Part shown: positions 46,846 to 59,600 of the stretch, piece after piece | How positions within the stretch are numbered: position 1 is the first letter of the stretch | Layout of the letters: every line of letters begins with the position of its first letter | DNA from: Nematostella vectensis | Taxonomy: Eukaryota; Cnidaria; Anthozoa; Actiniaria; Edwardsiidae | Direction of reading: 5' to 3' | DNA length: 64,000 nt | Assembly: GCF_932526225.1 (NCBI RefSeq) | Contig: NC_064041.1 | Location: forward strand, 558,001-622,000 | The notes under the pieces: model-generated | What the model saw: the letters and a program-made list of their open reading frames with translations, nothing else | Told to the model about the DNA's origin: nothing | Databases searched by the model: none | Made by a program: the position numbers and the translations under genes

Positions 46846-47671
46846 GCTAGAAGGGAGGACGAGCTGTGCTTTACTAAGCCTTTAAGATAGAAGAGAAGCT
46901 GAAGATTTCCACATATATTTCTCTTTTAAACAGCACCCGCATATAAGAACCTGTAATTTCCAAGATCAGACTGAACAGATTCTGATAATAGGGGTATCTT
47001 TTGACAATTCAGGTTTGGTTCTTAATTTTTCATTTACCAAACAATAACAGCTAATAATAAGAATGCTTCTGACTTTAACAATAACATCAATGCTGAATAT
47101 TATTTAGAAAAAGGTGTCCTTTTTTTTCTTGTAAAAAACTGTAAATGACGTTTAAAATTGTCTTAGCATTTTAGTGTATTTTTAAGGCTTCACATAAGTT
47201 TTATTAAGAATTTTAACATTCAGGGAACTTTTAGCTTAAAACAATAAGTCAAAAACGATGCCACATTTCAGCCTGCCGGTTCTTAATCTCTCCCTCTTTT
47301 TATACGAAGGTGTTTACTGTAGTTTTCATAAATTGAACTAAAATTCTGCAGGCACCAGAGCCACCAGAGCTGTTGATTGGTGTTTTTTGGGCTTCTAATA
47401 TTTATCTTTAGAATGCGCACTTTGATTCATGCGTTACTGAAAAACATATCTATGTCACAAAATTGTTATTAATGTGAAGGCATTTTTTCTTGCATTATAA
47501 TACATTTCGGTGAATTTTGATAACAGAAAACCCATGTAGGCTTAACCATATGTCAAGTTTCTCCAAATATGGAGAAACTTCAGATAATTTTTATCCATGG
47601 ATAACTTTTATTTATATACCCAACAAAGGCATGTTTCATCAGAATCTTTAATGGAAAAAAATATAAATAAT
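46846..47671. other. 3' flank of the EDEM3-like gene
   Basis: AT-rich, expected to contain the EDEM3 3' UTR. About 47177-47280 recurs almost unchanged inside the distant 48-bp satellite at 52767-52868. Confidence 0.6.
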
Positions 47672-50600
47672 CTAGTCATGAGTCCTTTGGCTGTCCACAT
47701 TTGGTGATGATGCATGTTTTGCTTCAGCACGTGAGTGAATTTCCTTTGATTGCATGTGTGGTTTGGCGTTTTGAGTAAATCCCTGACTATTCTCCACAGA
47801 TGTTGCAGTGTCCATATCACGAGCTTGGCCTTTAGAAGTACAAAACACTCCTTCCTTATGTACACTGACAAATTGTCCGTGTGGCTCCGTTCCTTGGTCA
47901 GTGTGCAAATCACGCTCTTCAATCTTGTCTGCTGCTATTTCTTTGTGCGATACCAGTAAGTCTTCGCCACTGAGTGATGCACGTTCAGTATCTTTACCAA
48001 TGGTCTGCTTCAGTTTCTCTTGTATTTCTTTATTAAATACCTGAGGACGAGTTACAATAAGTATTTACAGCAAGAGAACCCATATATCTGTTAATCAGCT
48101 ATATTATATTACAGGTAAGACATGACACAGCTAAACATGGGAAAACAGAATCTCTCCTATTCTGTCCATTAACGGCCGGTGAAACACAACCACAAGCCTA
48201 CAAATTCACAAATACAAAATCAACATAATATGGTAGAGAAATTCAGATTAAAGTATAAATGGCTCTGAAAATCCAAGCAATAGCCTGCTGGAGTCCCTAT
48301 TGGATACAGAAAGGATTGAGACACAAATCTACGAAAAGATCTCATGCAGTGGTAGACCTATTAACTAAGGCCCAGATAAAGCAGCATGCACGATTCAAAC
48401 AAACAGTTATTGGTCAGTTGAGGTCTGACCAAAGAGCGGTTCAACAAGTGGTCCAGCTCACATTAATCCAATTTCATGCACAATAAACGGAGTACAAGTG
48501 TCGCAGTATCTGTTGAACTTTTCTTAAGCAGTATAATAACATGACTCCTGCACGCTGTTTAATCTAGACTTTAGGCATCCACACGCTGGCATCTTCAAGA
48601 CTCAAATATTTACCTCCGCTTGCAAGAGTGCCCCGGCTCAAGTATTGTCACTTACCCTAGCCTCTGATTGCAAGAGTGCCCCGGCTCAAGTATTTTCACT
48701 TACCCTAGCCTCCGCTTGCAAGAGTGCCCCGGCTCAAGTATTGTCACTTACCCTAGCCTCTGATTGCAAGAGTGCCTCGGCTGAAGTATTGTCACTTACC
48801 CGGTAGCCTCCGCTTGTAAGAGTGCCCCGGCTCAAGTATTGTCACTTACCCTAGCCTCCGCTTGTAAGAGTGCCCCGGCTCAAGTATTGTCACTTACCCT
48901 AGCCTCCGCTTGCAAGAGTGCCCCGGCTCAAGTATTGTCACTTACCCTAGCCTCTGCTTGTAAGAGTGCCCCGGCTCAAGTATTGTCACTTACCCTAGCC
49001 TCCGCTTGCAAGAGTGCCCCTGCTCAAGTATTGTCACTTACCCTAGCCTCTGATTGCAAGAGTGCCCCGGCTCAAGTATTGTCACTTACCCTAGCCTCTG
49101 CTTGCAAGAGTCCCGGCTCAAGTATTGTCACTTACCCTAGCCTCCGCTTGCAAGAGTGCCCCGGCTCAAGTATTTTCACTTACCCTAGCCTCCGCTTGCA
49201 AGAGTGCCCTGGCTCAAGTATTGTCACTTACCCTAGCCTCCGCTTGCAAGAGTGCCCCGGCTCAAGTATTGTCACTTACCCTAGCCTCTGATTGCAAGAG
49301 TGCCTCGGCTGAAGTATTGTCACTTACCCGGTAGCCTCCGCTTGTAAGAGTGCCCCGGCTCAAGTATTGTCACTTACCCGGTAGCCTCCGCTTGTAAGAG
49401 TGCCCCGGCTCAAGTATTGTCACTTACCCTAGCCTCCGCTTGCAAGAGTGCCCCGGCTCAAGTATTGTCACTTACCCTAGCCTCCGCTTGCAAGAGTGCC
49501 CCTGCTCAAGTATTGTCACTTACCCTAGCCTCTGATTGCAAGAGTGCCCCGGCTCAAGTATTTTCACTTACCCTAGCCTCCGCTTGCAAGAGTGCCCTGG
49601 CTCAAGTATTGTCACTTACCCTAGCCTCCGCTTGCAAGAGTGCCCCGGCTCAAGTATTGTCACTTACCCTAGCCTCTGATTGCAAGAGTGCCCCGGCTCA
49701 AGTATTTTCACTCACCCTAGCCTCCGCTTGCAAGAGTGCCCCGGCTCAAGTTTTGTCACTTACCCTAGCCTCTGCTTGCAAGAGTGCCCCGGCTAAAGTA
49801 TTGTCACTTACCCTAGCCTCCACTTGCAAGAGTGCCCCGGCTCAAGTATTGTCACTTACCCTAGCCTCCACTTGCAAGAGTGCCCCGGCTCAAGTATTGT
49901 TACTTACCCTAGCCTCTGCTTGCAAGAGTGCCCGGCTCAAGTATTGTCACTTACCCTAGCCTCCACTTGCAAGAGTGCCCCGGCTCAAGTATTGTTACTT
50001 ACCCTAGCCTCCGCTTGCAAGAGTGCCCCGGCTCAAGTATTGTTACTTACCCTAGCCTCTGCTTGCAAGAGTGCCCCGGCTGAAGTATTGTCACTTACCC
50101 GGTAGCCTCCGCTTGCAAGAGTGCCCCGGCTCAAGTATTGTCACTTACCCTAGCCTCCGCTTGCAAGAGTGCCCCGGCTCAAGTATTGTCACTTACCCTA
50201 GCCTCTGATTGCAAGAGTTCCCCGGCTCAAGTATTGTCACTTACCCTAGCCTCCGCTTGCAAGAGTGCCTCGGCTCAAGTATTGTCACTTACCCTAGCCT
50301 CCGCTTGCAAGAGTGCCCCGGCTCAAGTATTGTTACTTACCCTAGCCTCTGCTTGTAAGGGTGCCCCGGCTCAAGTATTGTCACTTACCCTAGCCTCCGC
50401 TTGCAAGAGTGCCTCGGCTCAAGTATTGTCACTTACCCTAGCCTCCGCTTGCAAGAGTGCCCCGGCTCAAGTATTGTTACTTACCCTAGCCTCCGCTTGC
50501 AAGAGTGCCCCGGCTCAAGTATTGTCACTTACCCTAGCCTCTGCTTGCAAGAGTGCCCCGGCTCAAGTATTGTCACTTACCCTAGCCTCCGCTTGCAAGA

Positions 50601-53600
50601 GTGCCCCGGCTCAAGTATTGTCACTTACCCTAGCCTCTGCTTGCAAGAGTCCCGGCTCAAGTATTGTCACTTACCCTAGCCTCCGCTTGCAAGAGTGCCC
50701 CGGCTCAAGTATTGTCACTTACCCTAGCCTCTGCTTGCAAGAGTCCCGGCTCAAGTATTGTCACTTACCCTAGCCTCCGCTTGCAAGAGTGCCCCGGCTC
50801 AAGTATTGTCACTTACCCTAGCCTCTGCTTGTAAGAGTGCCCCGGCTCAAGTATTGTCACTTACCCTAGCCTCTGCTTGCAAGAGTGCCCCGGCTCAAGT
50901 ATTGTCACTTACCCTAGCCTCCGCTTGCAAGAGTGCCCCGGCTCAAGTATTGTCACTTACCCTAGCCTCTGCTTGCAAGAGTCCCGGCTCAAGTATTGTC
51001 ACTTACCCTAGCCTCCGCTTGCAAGAGTGCCCCGGCTCAAGTATTGTCACTTACCCTAGCCTCTGCTTGTAAGAGTGCCTCGGCTGAAGTATTGTCACTT
51101 ACCCGGTAGCCTCCGCTTGTAAGAGTGCCCCTGCTCAAGTATTGTCACTTACCCTAGCCTCTGATTGCAAGAGTGCCCCGGCTCAAGTATTTTCACTCAC
51201 CCTAGCCTCCGCTTGCAAGAGTGCCCCGGCTCAAGTTTTGTCACTTACCCTAGCCTCTGCTTGCAAGAGTGCCCCGGCTCAAGTATTGTCACTTACCCTA
51301 GCCTCCACTTGCAAGAGTGCCCCGGCTCAAGTATTGTCACTTACCCTAGCCTCCACTTGCAAGAGTGCCCCGGCTCAAGTATTGTTACTTACCCTAGCCT
51401 TTGCTTGCAAGAGAGCCCCGGCTCAAGTATTGTCACTTACCCTAGCCTCCGCTTGCAAGAGTGCCCCGGCTCAAGTATTGTCACTTACCCTAGCCTCCAC
51501 TTGCAAGAGTGCCCCGGCTCAAGTATTGTTACTTACCCTAGCCTCCGCTTGCAAGAGTGCCCCGGCTCAAGTATTGTTACTTACCCTAGCCTCTGCTTGC
51601 AAGAGTGCCCCGGCTGAAGTATTGTCACTTACCCGGTAGCCTCCGCTTGCAAGAGTGCCCCGGCTCAAGTATTGTCACTTACCCTAGCCTCCGCTTGCAA
51701 GAGTGCCCCGGCTCAAGTATTGTCACTTACCCTAGCCTCTGATTGCAAGAGTTCCCCGGCTCAAGTATTGTCACTTACCCTAGCCTCCGCTTGCAAGAGT
51801 GCCTCGGCTCAAGTATTGTCACTTACCCTAGCCTCCGCTTGCAAGAGTGCCCCGGCTCAAGTATTGTTACTTACCCTAGCCTCTGCTTGTAAGGGTGCCC
51901 CGGCTCAAGTATTGTCACTTACCCTAGCCTCCGCTTGCAAGAGTGCCTCGGCTCAAGTATTGTCACTTACCCTAGCCTCCGCTTGCAAGAGTGCCCCGGC
52001 TCAAGTATTGTTACTTACCCTAGCCTCCGCTTGCAAGAGTGCCCCGGCTCAAGTATTGTCACTTACCCTAGCCTCTGCTTGCAAGAGTGCCCCGGCTCAA
52101 GTATTGTCACTTACCCTAGCCTCCGCTTGCAAGAGTGCCCCGGCTCAAGTATTGTCACTTACCCTAGCCTCTGCTTGCAAGAGTCCCGGCTCAAGTATTG
52201 TCACTTACCCTAGCCTCCGCTTGCAAGAGTGCCCCGGCTCAAGTATTGTCACTTACCCTAGCCTCTGCTTGCAAGAGTCCCGGCTCAAGTATTGTCACTT
52301 ACCCTAGCCTCCGCTTGCAAGAGTGCCCCGGCTCAAGTATTGTCACTTACCCTAGCCTCTGCTTGTAAGAGTGCCCCGGCTCAAGTATTGTCACTTACCC
52401 TAGCCTCTGCTTGCAAGAGTGCCCCGGCTCAAGTATTGTCACTTACCCTAGCCTCCGCTTGCAAGAGTGCCCCGGCTCAAGTATTGTCACTTACCCTAGC
52501 CTCTGCTTGCAAGAGTCCCGGCTCAAGTATTGTCACTTACCCTAGCCTCCGCTTGCAAGAGTGCCCCGGCTCAAGTATTGTCACTTACCCTAGCCTCTGC
52601 TTGTAAGAGTGCCTCGGCTGAAGTATTGTCACTTACCCGGTAGCCTCCGCTTGTAAGAGTGCCCCTGCTCAAGTATTGTCACTTACCCTAGCCTCTGATT
52701 GCAAGAGTGCCCCGGCTCAAGTATTTTCACTTACCCTAGCCTCCGCTTGCAAGAGTGCCCTGGCTATTTTTAAGGCTTCACATAAGTTTTATTAAGAATT
52801 TTAACATTCAGGGAACTTTTAGCTTAAAACAATAAGTCAAAAACGATGCCACATTTCAGCCTGCCGGCTCAGAGTCCCGGCTCAAGTATTGTCACTTACC
52901 CTAGCCTCCGCTTGCAAGAGTGCCCCGGCTCAAGTATTGTCACTTATCCTAGCCTCCGCTTGTAAGAGTGCCCCGGCTCAAGTATTGAGCACTTACCCTT
53001 GTCACTTACCTTGTCAAGTATTGTCATTCAGGGAACTTTTAGCTTAAAACAATAAGTCAAAAACGATGCCACATTTCAGCCTGCCGGCTCAGAGTCCCGG
53101 CTCAAGTATTGTCACTTACCCTAGCCTCTGCTTGTAAGAGTGCCCCGGCTCAAGTATTGTCACTTATCCTAGCCTCCGCTTGTAAGAGTGCCCCGGCTCA
53201 AGTATTGTCACTTACCCTAGCCTCCGCTTGTAAGAGTGCCCCGGCTCAAGTATTGTCACTTACCCCAGCCTCTGATTGCAAGAGTGCCCCGGCTCAAGTA
53301 TTGTCACTTACCCTAGCCTTTGCTTGCAAGAGAGCCCCGGCTCAAGTATTGTCACTTACCCTAGCCTCCGCTTGCAAGAGTGCCCTGGCTCAAGTATTGT
53401 CACTTACCCTAGCCTCCGCTTGCAAGAGTGCCCTGGCTCAAGTATTGTCACTTACCCTAGCCTCTGCTTGCAAGAGTGCCCCAGCTCAAGTATTGTTACT
53501 TACCCTAGCCTCCGCTTGCAAGAGTGCCCCGGCTCAAGTATTTTCACTTACCCTAGCCTCCGCTTGCAAGAGTGCCCCGGCTCAAGTATTTTCACTTACC

Positions 53601-56600
53601 CTAGCCTCCGCTTGCAAGAGTACCCCGGCTCAAGTATTGTCACTTACCCTAGCCTCCGCTTGCAAGAGTGCCCCGGCTCAAGTATTGTCACTTACCCTAG
53701 CCTCCGCTTGCAAGAGTGCCCCGGCTCAAGTATTGTCACTTACCCTAGCCTCCGCTTGCAAGAGTGCCCCGGCTCAAGTATTGTCACTTACCCTAGCCTC
53801 TGCTTGCAAGAGTGCCCCGGCTCAAGTATTGTCACTTACCCTAGCCTCTGCTTGCAAGAGTGCCCCGGCTCAAGTATTGTCACTTACCCCAGCCTCCGCT
53901 TGTAAGAGTGCCCCGGCTCAAGTATTGTCACTTACCCTAGCCTCCGCTTGCAAGAGTGCCCCGGCTCAAGTATTGTCACTTACCCTAGCCTCCGCTTGCA
54001 AGAGTGCCCCGGCTCAAGTATTGTCACTTACCCTAGCCTCCGCTTGCAAGAGTGCCCCGGCTCAAGTATTGTCACTTACCCTAGCCTCTGCTTGCAAGAG
54101 TGCCCCGGCTCAAGTATTGTCACTTACCCTAGCCTCCGCTTGCAAGAGTGCCCCGGCTCAAGTATTGTCACTTACCCTAGCCTCCGCTTGCAAGAGTGCC
54201 CCGGCTCAAGTATTGTCACTTACCCTAGCCTCTGCTTGCAAGAGTGCCCCGGCTCAAGTATTGTCACTTACCCTAGCCTCCGCTTGCAAGAGTGCTTCTT
54301 CTTCCTCTACTCGCTTCTTCAGCTCCTCGACTTGGGCCGTTACTGGGTCTTGCACCTTGCCTTCCGTTCCGACCTGCGCCCCTGATGGGGCCTTCACCTT
54401 GTCCTCTGGGACCTGGGCCTTTGCAGAGGGCTGTTTCCCTTCTGCCTCATTGCTACGCTTCTCCTGTGAGGCAGGTTTTTCTCCAGCTTTAACTGAAGAT
54501 GAATTACAGTATGAGGAAAGTCGAGTGGAATCCCACGAGCAAAATTTATATTAGCTTAAAATCCAAGATGTTATCCAGCTACCTGACAGATTTTTTTTTC
54601 CAGAATAAAACACAAACCACAGTCTTGCATGCTCACGACTGACGGACTAGGAGAAGATAGCCAATCAGCACAGTTAAACCATACAACAGACCTCTCAAGC
54701 AGACATCCTCTATACAAAAGGACACATTCCAAAGCCCTGACTTTAAATTCTTAAGTCAAACTCTGTAAATAAAACCTCCATTAAGGGGAAACCCCATTAC
54801 AATGGACAAGTTTTTAGTCTTAGGGTGTTTATTATAGCAGAAACCTCATTATAACAGACAAGTTTTCTGTCTCAGGGTGTTTATTATAGCGGAAACCCCA
54901 TTATAATGGACAAGTACTTACTTGCTTTGGCGGCGACTCTGACGCTCAGGGTGCGGCTAGTATCCTCTACCGCTGTGATGGCCCTCATTAGGATTTGTCC
55001 CTCCTGGTGGAAGAGCAGCACAGCAGGGATACGCACATCGTTACTCGTCCCATCCCCTGCCATGGCGAATATGGGCTGAGAGTCACTCGAACTGCCGTCA
55101 TTATTATCTAAAGGAAATAAAAGTGTAGCAATTGTGTAGCACGAATGAACATTGCAAGGTGATCCCCGTTGATTTACCATTCAAATTCCACTCGAATACA
55201 TATGCTTCAAGAAACTTGCTACTTTATCGTTTCTATTTGGATTAGTGGATTGAAACAAAATGATTTTTCTAATTAGGAAATTAGGTAAAATGGTCGGTTC
55301 CTGTGTCCTTTCCGAAACCCTGTGAACCATCCACCTTGTAGATTGGATTGTGAGTTGGCCAGACACAAGAAACCCTGTGAACCATCCCCCTTGTAGATTG
55401 GATTGTGAGTTGGCCAGACACAAGAAACCCTGTGAACCATCCACCTTGTAGATTGGATTGTGAGTTGGCCAGACACAAGAAACCCTGTGGACCATCCACC
55501 TTGTAGATTGGATTGTGAATTGGCCAGACACAAGAAACCCTGTGAACCATCCACCTTGTAGACTGGATTGTGAGTTGGCCAGACACAAGAAACTCTGTGA
55601 ACCATCCACCTTGCAGATTGGATTGTGACTTGGCCAGACACAAGAAACCCTGTGAACCATCTACCTTGTAGATTGGATTGTGAGTTGGCCAGACACAAGA
55701 AACCCTGTGAACCATCAACCTTGTAGATTGGATTGTGGGTTGGCCAGACACAAGAAACCCTGTGAACCATCCACCTTGTGGATTGGATTGTGACTTGGCC
55801 AGACTCAAGAAACCCTGTGAACCATCCACCTTGTAGATTGGGTTGTGAGTTGGCCAGACACAAGAAACCCTGTGAACCATCTACCTTGTAGATTTGATTG
55901 TGAGTTGGCCAGACACAAGAAACCCTGTGAACCATCTACCTTGTAGATTGGATTGTGACTTGGCCAGACACAAGAAACCCTGTGAACCATCTACCTTGTA
56001 GATTGCATTGTGACTTGGCCAGACACAAGAAACCCTGTGAACCATCAACCTTGTAGACTGGATTGTGAATTGGCCAGACACAAGAAACCCTGTGAACCAT
56101 CTACCTTGTAGATTTGATTGTGAGTTGGCCAGACACAAGAAACCCTGTGAACCATCCACCTTGTAGACTGGATTGTGAGTTGGCAAGACACAAGAAACCC
56201 TGTGAACCATATACCTTGTAGATTTGATTGTGAGTTGGCCAGACACAAGAAAGCCTGTCAACCATCTACCTTGTAGATTGGATTGTGAGTTGGCCAGACA
56301 CAAGAAACCCTGTGAACCATCCACCTTGTAGATTGGATTGTGAGTTGGCCAGACACAAGAAACCCTGTGAACCATCTACCTTGTAGATTGGGTTGTGAGT
56401 TGGCCAGACACAAGAAACCCTGTGAACCATCTACCTTGTAGATTTGATTGTGAGTTGGCCAGACACAAGAAACCCTGTGAACCATCCACCTTGTAGATTG
56501 GATTGTAAATTGGCCAGACACAAGAAACCCTGTTAACCATCCACCTTGTAGACTGGATTGTGAGTTGGCCAGACACAAGAAACCCTGTTAACCATCCACC

Positions 56601-59600
56601 TTGTAGATTGGATTGTGAGTTGGCCAGACACAAGAAACCCTGTGAACCATCCACCTTGTAGATTGGATTGTGAGTTGGCCAGACACAAGAAACCCTGTGA
56701 ACCATCCCCCTTGTAGATTGGATTGTGAGTTGGCCAGACACAAGAAACCCTGTGAACCATCCACCTTGTAGATTGGATTGTGAGTTGGCCAGACACAAGA
56801 AACCCTGTGAACCATACATCTTGTAGATTGGATTGTGAGTTGGCCAGACACAAGAAACCCTGTGAACCATCCACCTTGTAGATTGGATTGTGAATTGGCC
56901 AGACACAAGAAACCCTGTGAACCATCGACCTTGTAGATTGGATTGTGAGTTGGCCAGACACAAGAAACCCTGTTAACCATCCACCTTGTAGATTGGATTG
57001 TGACTTGGGCAGACACAATAAACCCTGTGAACCATCCACCTTGTAGATTGGATTGTGACTTGGCCAGACACAAGAAACCCTGTGAACCATCTATCTTGTA
57101 GATTGGATTGTGACTTGGCCAGACACAAGAAACCCTGTGAACCATCCACCTTGTAGATTGGATTGTGAGTTGGCCAGACACAAGAAACCCTGTGAACCAT
57201 CTACCTTGTAGATTGGGTTGTGAGTTGGCCAGACACAAGAAACCCTGTGAACCATCTACCTTGTAGACTGGATTGTGACTTGGCCAGACACAAGAAACCC
57301 TGTGAACCATCTACCTTGTAGATTGGATTGTGACTTGGCCAGACACAAGAAACCCTGTGAACCATCTACCTTGCTGATTTGATTGTGAGTTGGCCAGACA
57401 CAAGAAACCCTGTGAACCATCCACCTTGTAAATTGGATTGTGAGTTGGCCAGACACAAAAAACCCTGTGAACCATCCACCTTGTAGATTGGATTGTGAGT
57501 TGGCCAGACACAAGAAACCCTGTGAACCATCCACCTTGTAGATTGGATTGTGAGTTGGCCAGACACAAGAAACCCTGTGAACCATCCACCTTTTAGATTG
57601 GATTGTGAATTGGCCAGACTCAAGAAAGCCTGTGAACCATCTACCTTGTAGATTGGATTGTGAGTTGGCCAGACACAAGAAACCCTGTGAACCATCCACC
57701 TAGTAGATTGGATGGTGAGTTGGCCAGACACAAGAAACCCTGTGAACCATCTACCTTGTAGATTGGATTGTGTGTTGGCCAGACACAAAAAACCCTGTGA
57801 ACCATCTACCTTGTAGATTGGATTGTGAGTTGGCCAGACACAAGAAACCCTGTGAACCATCCACCTTGTAGATTGGATTGTGACTTGGCCAGACACAAGA
57901 AACCTTGTGAACCATCTACCTTGTAGATTTGGTTGTGAGTTGGCCAGACACAAGAAACCCTGTGAACCATCTACCTTGTAGATTGGATTGTGAGTTGGCC
58001 AGACACTAGAAACTCTGTGAACCATCTACCTTGTAGATTGGATTGTGACTTGGCCAGACACAAGAAACCCTGTGAACCATCTACCTTGTAGATTTGATTG
58101 TGAGTTGGCCAGACACAAATCAAACTCCTACATCAGAAACTGTGTACCACTAGGCAACCATGGTTTGCCTCCACAGCATAGCTAAGGTTGTCCCTCTAAT
58201 ATCAAGCTGCTGAGTGAATCGTGGCCCACGGAAAACTCAGGACATAGCCCCTTTAACTGCCTTTCTCTAGGGTAGAGTCGCTAAAACACTATATATAGTA
58301 TTGTATAAAGTACTCCATATATAAATACAATACTAAAATATATACAATACTAGATTGCATACTAAGATAGGGGTAACTTACCTATGATAATCACGGCGAG
58401 TGCACCTGCTTTCTGGGCATTTCTAGCCTGAGGAAAAATATGACCGTGTCACTAGGGAGAACCCTACCATAACCTACATGTGGTAAAGATTGTGTTAACC
58501 TCCCTCAGTATTATGACCGTGTCGCTAGGAAGAACCCTACAATAACCTACATGTGGTAAAGATTGTGTTAACCTCCCTCAGTATTATGACCGTGTCACTA
58601 GGAAGAACCCTACCATAACCTATATGTGGTAAAGATTGTGTTAACCTCCCTCAGTATGATGACCGTGTCGCTAGGAAGAACCCTACCATAACCTACATGT
58701 GGTAAAGATTGTGTTAACCTCCCTCAGTATTATGACCGTGTCGCTAGGAAGAACCCTACCATAACCTAAATGTGGTAAAGATTGTGTTAACCTCCCTCAG
58801 TATTATGACCGTGTCACTAGGGAGAACCCTACCATAACCTACATGTGGTAAAGATTGTGTTAACCTCCCTCAGTATTATGACCGTGTCACTAGGGAGAAC
58901 CCTACCATAACCTACATGTGGTAAAGATTGTGTTAACCTCCCTCAGTATGATGACCGTGTCGCTAGGAAGAACCCTACCATAACCTACATGTGGTAAAGA
59001 TTGTGTTAACCTCCCTCAGTATTATGACCGTGTCGCTAGGAAGAACCCTACCATAACCTACATGTGGTAAAGATTGTGTTAACCTCCCTCAGTATTATGA
59101 CCGTGTCGCTAGGAAGAACCCTACAATAACCTACATGTGGTAAAGATTGTGTTAACCTCCCTCAGTATTATAACCGTGTCACTAGGAAGAACCCTACCAT
59201 AACCTAAATGTGGTAAAGATTGTGTTAACCTCCCTCAGTATTATGACCGTGTCGCTAGGAAGAACCCTACCATAACCTACATGTGGTAAAGATTGTGTTA
59301 ACCTCCCTCAGTATTATGACCGTGTCGCTAGGAAGAACCCTACCATAACCTACATGTGGTAAAGATTGTGTTAACCTCCCTCAGTATTATGACCGTGTCG
59401 CTAGGAAGAACCCTACAATAACCTACATGTGGTAAAGATTGTGTTAACCTCCCTCAGTATTATGACCGTGTCACTAGGAAGAACCCTACCATAACCTACA
59501 TGTGGTAAAGATTGTGTTAACCTCCCTCAGTATTATGACCGTGTCGCTAGGAAGAACCCTACAATAACCTACATTGTTTTACAAGATTGTTTTAACCTCC

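Noticed and set aside
53109-54554. 481-codon open frame and sister frames throughout 48.8-54.5 kb (repeating [16 protein letters not shown])
   Set aside because: They lie on the strand opposite the EDEM3 gene and arise because a 48-bp unit is a multiple of three with few stops. The unit is EDEM3 exon end plus donor on the other strand.
55181-58025. Multiple 150-240-codon minus-strand frames (repeating [14 protein letters not shown])
   Set aside because: Generated by the 55-bp intronic satellite cycling through three open frames.
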